A stretch of 64,000 nucleotides of DNA from Adiantum capillus-veneris. Taxonomy: Eukaryota; Streptophyta; Polypodiopsida; Polypodiales; Pteridaceae. Shown piece by piece: positions 26,801 to 34,467 of this stretch; position 1 is the stretch's first letter, and the number at the start of each line of letters is the position of its first letter. Location: NCBI GenBank assembly GCA_014529385.2, contig CM043942.1:105391141-105455140 (forward strand). Reading direction: 5' to 3'. A program made the position numbers and the translations under genes. A model generated the notes under the pieces. That model saw only the letters and a list, made by a program, of their open reading frames with translations. It was not told the DNA's origin and ran no database searches.

Positions 26801-29800
26801 GCCAAGTAAAGTCCTTTTTAGGCTTTACAAGATTCTTTCGCAAATTTTTGTGGTTGAAACTTGAAACGGATGCTAGTGATTATGCCATCAGTGCGGCACT
26901 ATACCAAGATAAACGTCCTGTTGCGTTTGAAAGTAAGAAACTTTCTGATGTTGAGATGCGTTATCCAACGTATGAGAAGGAGCCCCAGGGATCCCCTCGT
27001 AACTTGGCCATAAGTTGGACAACTTAGGGAGTTGCCACGTCACCAGTTTTGACATATCCCCCTCTTAAAAGCATTGTTATTGCCCTCGATTGCGCCTACA
27101 AAACAGACAGAAGCCATAAACTGTCTTAGCAGACATTGACTGTTAGTACCGATGCACTACAAACAACACATCTAGCACATGTACCAATTGTCAGTCACAT
27201 CACAGGACATCACTTGACATCACAAGACATCACATGACAAATCACATTCAAAAATCTTCCAAATCTCAGACCATGATTAATCGGCAATGTATTTAGCAAT
27301 CGCATCTAGATTTAGTCGGGACCTCACAGATGCCTGATTAACTAATCCATATTGCAATCATGTCTATAAAGATTTATGAGACCGAAATGCTGTAGTCATT
27401 TCATCTTTCAGTTCCTGCACTCAAACAAGTCAAGTACAAATCAATCAGTATCATTTTCATTATCAAGAATTCCAGTTCATAAAGTCATACACTAGAATAG
27501 TGTCAGCTCAACAGTATCCCTGAAACCCAAAGGCACATCAGTGACTCTATATCAAATCAAAGTATCGGGGTAATCTGTCGACAAAGAAGCGAAGTGACTC
27601 CCCTCTTGTGCATACCCGCTGCACTAGATTCGCCCATGCTGAAATCGAGTTCTATCGGAGTAGACTATGCTAAACCGAATGCTTCAAGGTAAAGTTTCAC
27701 AATCTGAGGAGTATCTACTAGGTCCTCCTCCTCCATCCACTTCGCATCCAATGCGGGATAGTTCTTGAATTTAACCAAGAACCATCTTATCACTTTACCT
27801 TTTATCTTTCTATCTTTATGTGCCAGTGTCTGTTCCAGAACGAGTATCTCCTCGCTTTTCTCCACTTCAGGTCGCTCATCTGGCTCCCCATCATAGGGCA
27901 CATCACCTTTAAAAGGCTTCAAGAGACTCACATGAAAAGCATTGTGAATTCTCCAAGTATCGGGCAGCTTCAGAAACATCATTTATCTTTTCTTTTATCT
28001 GGAAAGGTCCATAGTATCTCATGCTAAGCTTTGGAAAAGCCGCTCTTTTCCCTTTTTCTTTCTCAGGCCTGCCTTCTGAAAACGTAAGAGCACCCAATCG
28101 TTCTCCTTTAATTTCCAAATCGCGAGGATGTCGATCTGCTACCTTCTCATGTCTTTCTCGACATTTCTCTAAAGCCTTCCTGACCTTGACAAAAGCGGTG
28201 TCCACATCCCGCGTGTATTGGTCGGCTTCAAAAATCTTATCTTTCGTGCTTAGGAAGGGTGGAACCTTCGTAGCACCTTCAATAATCTCAAATGGCGCCT
28301 TCCCCTCCGAAGAGTGGATCGTGTTATTGTAGGAAAATTCCACCAAGGGCAAAAACTTTCCCCACGTAGTCTTTTGATCCAAAGAAGAAGACTTCAACAA
28401 AGTTGGTACGACTAAATTTGCTTAGATTGCTCATCTATCTGCGGGTGGAAAGATGACGAGAACTGCAACCGTGTGCCAATGTTCTCCCAAATAGCCTTCT
28501 AAAACAAACTCGTAAATCGGGGATCTCTGTCAGAAACTATTGTCTCAGGCATGCCATGTAATCTGAATATCTGACAATGAACAATCTCGCTAAATGATAT
28601 GGCTTAGTTGTTTTCTTCACTAGAATGAAATGAGCCAGATACCATCGTGCCCACTCTGTCTTCGGGAGATCAAAAATGAAATCCATAGCAATAATTTCCC
28701 AGGGGCGGTTGGGAATGGGTGAAGGCTGTAACAGACTTGGTCACTCCAAGTCGAGAATCTACCACGACACCACAAATAATCACTTCAAACAATTCACAGT
28801 TCACAATTGATTCGACATTGTCCCGACGGAGTTCCGTGCCTAGAGATATTGGCCCCAAAGACTGACGCCACTTTCGGTAAAATTCTTTTTGTATTAATCT
28901 GTGTTCAAAGTACAAGAGTGCGGGCAGGCACTCGCATTCAGACTCAGCGTCCAGATGCTCTGAGTTGTGAGTGGCCAACCCGCGTATTTAAAGGTTACAA
29001 AGGGATGCTAAAAGCAGAGACCCCAAAAGCTTCAAAAGTCGAAAATCAAAAGCTCTTCATAAATAAAGCAGAAGAGGTTTTCTCTCACAAGCCATCTTGG
29101 CATAAAAGCAAAGCTTTTAAAAATAAAAGCTCTCTCTCTCTCACTTGCTATACGCCTGCAAAACAAACAGAAGCCATAAATTGTCTTAGCAGACACTGAT
29201 TGTTAGTAACGACGCACTAGGAACACACATCTAGCACATGTACCAATCCAGTCACATCACACGACATCACACGACATCACTAGACATCACAGGATATCAC
29301 ATGACAAATCACATTTAACATTCATCCGGATCTTAGACCATGATTTATCAGCAATGCAGTTAGCAATCGCATCTAGATCCACTCAGGACCTCATAGATGC
29401 CCGATTGACTAACCCCTATTGCAATCATGTCTGTTCGAGATCATTCAAACCAAAATGATGCAGTCATTTCGTCTATCAGTTCCTGCACTTAAAAACAAGT
29501 CAAGAACAAATAAGTTTCATATTTTCCAAAATTCCATTTCATAAAGTCATACAGCAGAATACTGCCAGCTCTCAGTATCCCTGAAGCTCAAAGAGACATC
29601 AGTGACTCTAGCATAAATCAACGCATCTGTTGACAAAGGAGCGGAGTAACTCCCGTCTTGTGCAACCCACTACACCAGATCTCCGGCCAAGCTGAATTCG
29701 GGGTTCCATTTGGAGTAGACTACGCTAAACCAAAAGCTTCAAGGTAAAGGTTCACAATCTGAGGAGTATCTGCTAGGTCCTCCTCCTCCATCCACTTCGC

Positions 29801-32800
29801 ATCCAATGCAGGATAGTTCTTGAATTTAACCAAGAACTGCCTTCGTACTTTACCCTTAATCTTTCTGTTCTTATGTGCCAAAATCTGTTCAAGAACAAGG
29901 ATCTCCTCGTTTTCTTCCACTTCGGCGGGCTCCCCATCTTCGAGCACATCACCTATAAAAGGTTTCAAGAGACTCACATGAAATGCATTGTGAATCCTCC
30001 AAGTGTCACGCAGTTTCATTCGGAAGGAGACATCATTGATCTTTTCAGAGATTTGGAAAGGTTCGTAGTATCTCATATTAAGCTTTGGAAAGCCTCTCCT
30101 TTCCCTTTTTCTTTCTGAGGTGTGCCTTCTCAAAACCTAAGAGCACCCAATCATCCTCCTTCAATTTCAAATCGCGACAATGGCGATCCGCTACCTTTTC
30201 CTGTCTTTCTTGAGATTTATGCAAAGCCTCGTGGACCTTGGCAAAAGCCGTGTCTAAGTCGCGCGTATACTCATCAGCTTCAAAAATCTTATCATTCGTG
30301 CTTAGGAAGGGTAGAACCTTCGCAGCACCTTCAATAATCTCAAATGGCGCCTTCCCCGTCGAAGAGTATATCGTGTTGTTGTAGGCAAACTCCACCAAAG
30401 GTAGATACTTTTCCCATTGAGTCTTCTAATCCGAGATATAAGACTTCAATAAATATAAAACCACTGAATTGGCAATCTCAGATTGCCCGTCAGTTTGCGG
30501 GTGGAAAGATGACGAGAACTGCAACCGCGTGCCAATGTTCTCCCAAATTGCCTTCCAAAACAAACTCGTAAATCTGGGGTCCCTGTCAGAGACAGACGTC
30601 TTAGGCATGCCATGTAATCTGAAAAATCTGGGCCAGAAACAGTCTCGCTAAGTGATCCGGCTTGACTGTTTTCTTTACTGGAATGAAATGAGCCTGCTTG
30701 CTACCATCGTGGCCACTCTGTGTTCTCAGGAGATCAAAAATGAAATCCATTGCAATACTTTCCCAGGGGCGGGTGGGTATGGGCAAAGGCTGTAACAATC
30801 CCTGTGCTTTATGCCTATCAAACTTGACCTTCTTGCATACCAAGCACCTGCGCACAAACTCTTCCACATCCTTTTTGAGTCTCGGCCAAAAGAAGTATCT
30901 CTCTACCCCTTTCATGGTAGTAGCAATGCCGCGGTGACCCGTAAACGGTGGACAGTGGCATTCAGACATAACCTTTTCCCTCAACGGCTGTGTAACGCAC
31001 AACATGGTTTTCCTCATCAAGTAGCCATCCCGAATGGAACATCCCGCTACTGTCTCCCCATCCCGTATCCGTGTGAAAACATCTGCAAAATCCGTATCCG
31101 TGGCATATTGGTCGATCATATCCTCAAAATTCCTATGATGTATCGCGGAAATAGCGAGAACCAACGGCTTCCGAGACAAAGCATCTGCCACCAAATTCTT
31201 TTGTCCCTGCACATGGACAATCTGGAAGTGAAACTGTGACAAGATGTTCGCCAACCGCATCTGCTTTTCCGATAGCTTCTTCTGTGACAAGAAGTAGCGT
31301 AAATCTGACGGTCTGTAAAGATAGTAAAATCCGCTCCGAGTAGGTAATGCCGCCACCGAGTAAGAGCATCGATAACCGCCAAAAGCTTATTCTCATAAAT
31401 CTGTACTGTCAATTCCAGCCTTGAGAACAATCGGCTCTCGTAAGCAATGACATGGCCTTCTTGCATTAAGACCGCACCCAGACTACGACCACAAGCATCA
31501 CAATATACTTCGAATGACTTCTGCAAGTCCGGCAAAGTCAAAACTGGTCCCGTAGTCAATTTCTTTCTAGCTGGCAGGGACATGGATCCCTTTATTATTA
31601 TATGCTGATGATATTGTGTTAATGTTAGAGTCGCCAGAGGGCATGCAAAGACATTTGGATGCATTGCACAACTCTGCAGAGGATAGTGGATTGTCTGTGA
31701 ACCTTGATAAAACCAAGGTTATGGTGTTTAACACCACACCACAGTGGGTCAAGAGATCAGCACCTACACTCGTATATGGCCAGGACACTGTGGAGTACAC
31801 AGATGAATATACATATCTGGGGGTGGTATTCACGGGACCGAGGTTTACCCTGAGGAGAGAAGCAGAGACTAGACTATCCAGAGCCTATGCGGCATTAGGA
31901 GGGCTAGAGAGGATGTGTTCGCAGGTTCAGTTTCAAGAACCACGAACAAAACTATGGCTCTTTGATACTTTGGTTGCTTCAGCTATGCTTTATGGGGTCC
32001 AAGTTTTGGGACCATCTGTGAATCATGACAGTTGGAGGAACATGGAGAGACCCTTGGTATTTATGATATCCCGGATGATTAGAGCCAAGGCCTCTGTACC
32101 ACATGCGATTATTCGAGCGGAGGTAGCCGCCCCTCCTATAGAGATTGAGGCTCTTACCAGATCAGTGTCCTTTATGCACAGTCTATGGGATACACATAGA
32201 GGCAGATATACTAGACTGGCTCTTGAGTCCTCTAGACAGTTAGCGATGCATGGAGATGCATCATGTTGGTATGCACAGATGACCTCATGGTTTCAGAGGC
32301 ATGGTTTCAGCATAGATAGATTGCCTCCCTTTCAGTATTCCCTGGATGCGCCCTCCCTGCCAGTCACACGGACGGAGATCACTAGACTCATTCGTCAGGA
32401 TCTTATACAGTTGGACACCAGGAGGACCATAAAAATCCAAAAAGCAGCAAAAAATCGGCACCATAACACCTGCACACAGGCTCATGAGAAGAAGAACTAG
32501 TAATTTCAGCAATATTAATCACCAAAAATTACGTGAAATTGAGGTTCCCCGACTTGAATCAATCCATAGGTGTGCACATGGTCCTTCGTGCAATCGAGCC
32601 GGCTTTGATACCATGAAACGAACGCAGGGAGTGGATCTCCCGGCTACACGAACCGCGTACAGACGCACGTGGACGAACCACCCGACCATAGCCACCATCC
32701 GGCAGCTCCCCCGTGCTCGGCCCAGCGTCTGAGGACGTAGGCGTGCACCTGTAAGACCGAGCGTCCCATACCACCCGGCCTCACCTCCTCGAGGTGACCT

Positions 32801-34402
32801 CGCGCACTCCTAGCCTCGCGGGCTAACCATTGGCACTCTGCCAGTGGGGATCGATAACTGAAAATGAGGCCTTGGCCTCTCTTTTATAATAATGGCCAGT
32901 CACACTGGCCGGGTTCACACCGCGTCCGCCCGACACTTGACGCCCATCCCGACGGCGTCTGGGATAGATTCCCTCCCCTACGAGCGGGACATAGCAGCAC
33001 TCCATACAACATAACTGAGGCTACTAAAGTATCAAAGAGCCATAACTTTGTTCGAGGTTCCTGGAACTGAACCTGCGAACACATCCTCTCCAAGCCTCCC
33101 AAAGCCGCAAAAGCTCTAGTCAGTCTAGTCTCTACTGCTCTCCCCAAAGAAAACCTCGGCTCAGTGAAGACAACCCCAAGGTAAGTGTATGCAATTGTAT
33201 ACTCTACAATCTCCTGACCATATGTGAAAGTCGGTGCTGATCTCCTGATCCATTGTGGTGTGGTGCTCCAAGTACGGCTCGTGCTTAATGGATCAAGAAA
33301 AGATTATTGAAAAGCAATCAGCCTTAGAAGCTTAGATCTAGATGCTTCTTCTCCTCTCTCTCTCTCTCTCTCTCTCTCATGGATGTTTCACTGTTTTTAG
33401 GGTTTCGTCACTTCTTCTTTGTTGTTTTAGGGGTTTTGAAATTGCTTTTTGGCCGTTTTTAGGGTTTTGTCATTGTTTTTGGCTGTTTTTAGGTTTCAAA
33501 ACTGTGTTTTTGGTTGTTTTAAGGGTTTTATTACTGTTTTTTAGGTTTCTTCATTGTTTCTTGCTGTGTTTTAGGGTTTTGAAACCAGTTTTTACTGTTT
33601 TTAGGGTTTCAAATCTGTGTTTTAAGGTTTCACAAGCGTTTCTTGCTGTTTTTTAGGGTTTCTTGTATTAATTTGTTGTTTTAGAGCTCAATTGTGCCAT
33701 GTGTGAGGGGTTACCTGAGACTTGGAGGTTGTCTACTATTGTGCCTATCTTCAAAGCAGGTGATCCTACAGAGCCTGGGAATTACCGCACTATTACATTG
33801 ACACGATTGTATGCATCCATTCTTGAGCAGCAGTTGAGTAATTGGGTAGAGGGTGAGGGTGTACGAGCAAAGGGCCAGGCCGGTTTCAGGAGGGGTTTCT
33901 CCACTCTTGATCATATTCTGACACTCAGAGCCATCATTGAGGAGGGCAGGTCACATGGGAGACGGATTTATTGTAGCTTTGTGGATTTCCGCAAAGCATT
34001 TGACATGGTACCGAGAGCTCGATTGATGTGCAGACTGCAGGAGATGGGGGTGCCCATAGTGTTGATTTGGGGGATTATGGCTCTATACTCCATTGGGGTG
34101 AAACAGGGTTGCCCATTGTCTCCTACTCTATTTGGTATGTATGTTGATGAGATGTCTGATTACATTGACATAGAGGGTAATAGAGGTGCCCAGCTGGCAG
34201 GGACGTGGATCCCATTGTTGTTATATGCTGATGGTATTGTGCTGATCTCTGACTCACCAGAGGGTATGCAGCAATGGTTGGATGCATTACACAGTTTTCA
34301 GAGGATAGTGGATTGTCTGTGAACCTTGGTAAAACCAAGGTTATGGTGTTTCTTCGTTGATGCAACTTGTTGCCTGCAGTTATTAGACAGGACTTATAAT
34401 TG

Positions 34403-34467
<65 letters not shown>

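Noticed and set aside
32484-33070. Several short ORFs in GC-rich DNA
   Set aside because: They fall inside a copia LTR and its leader and are shadows of non-coding sequence.
33340-33688. Interstitial telomere array
   Set aside because: TTTAGGG units are not contiguous; only a minisatellite with a telomere-like core can be claimed.
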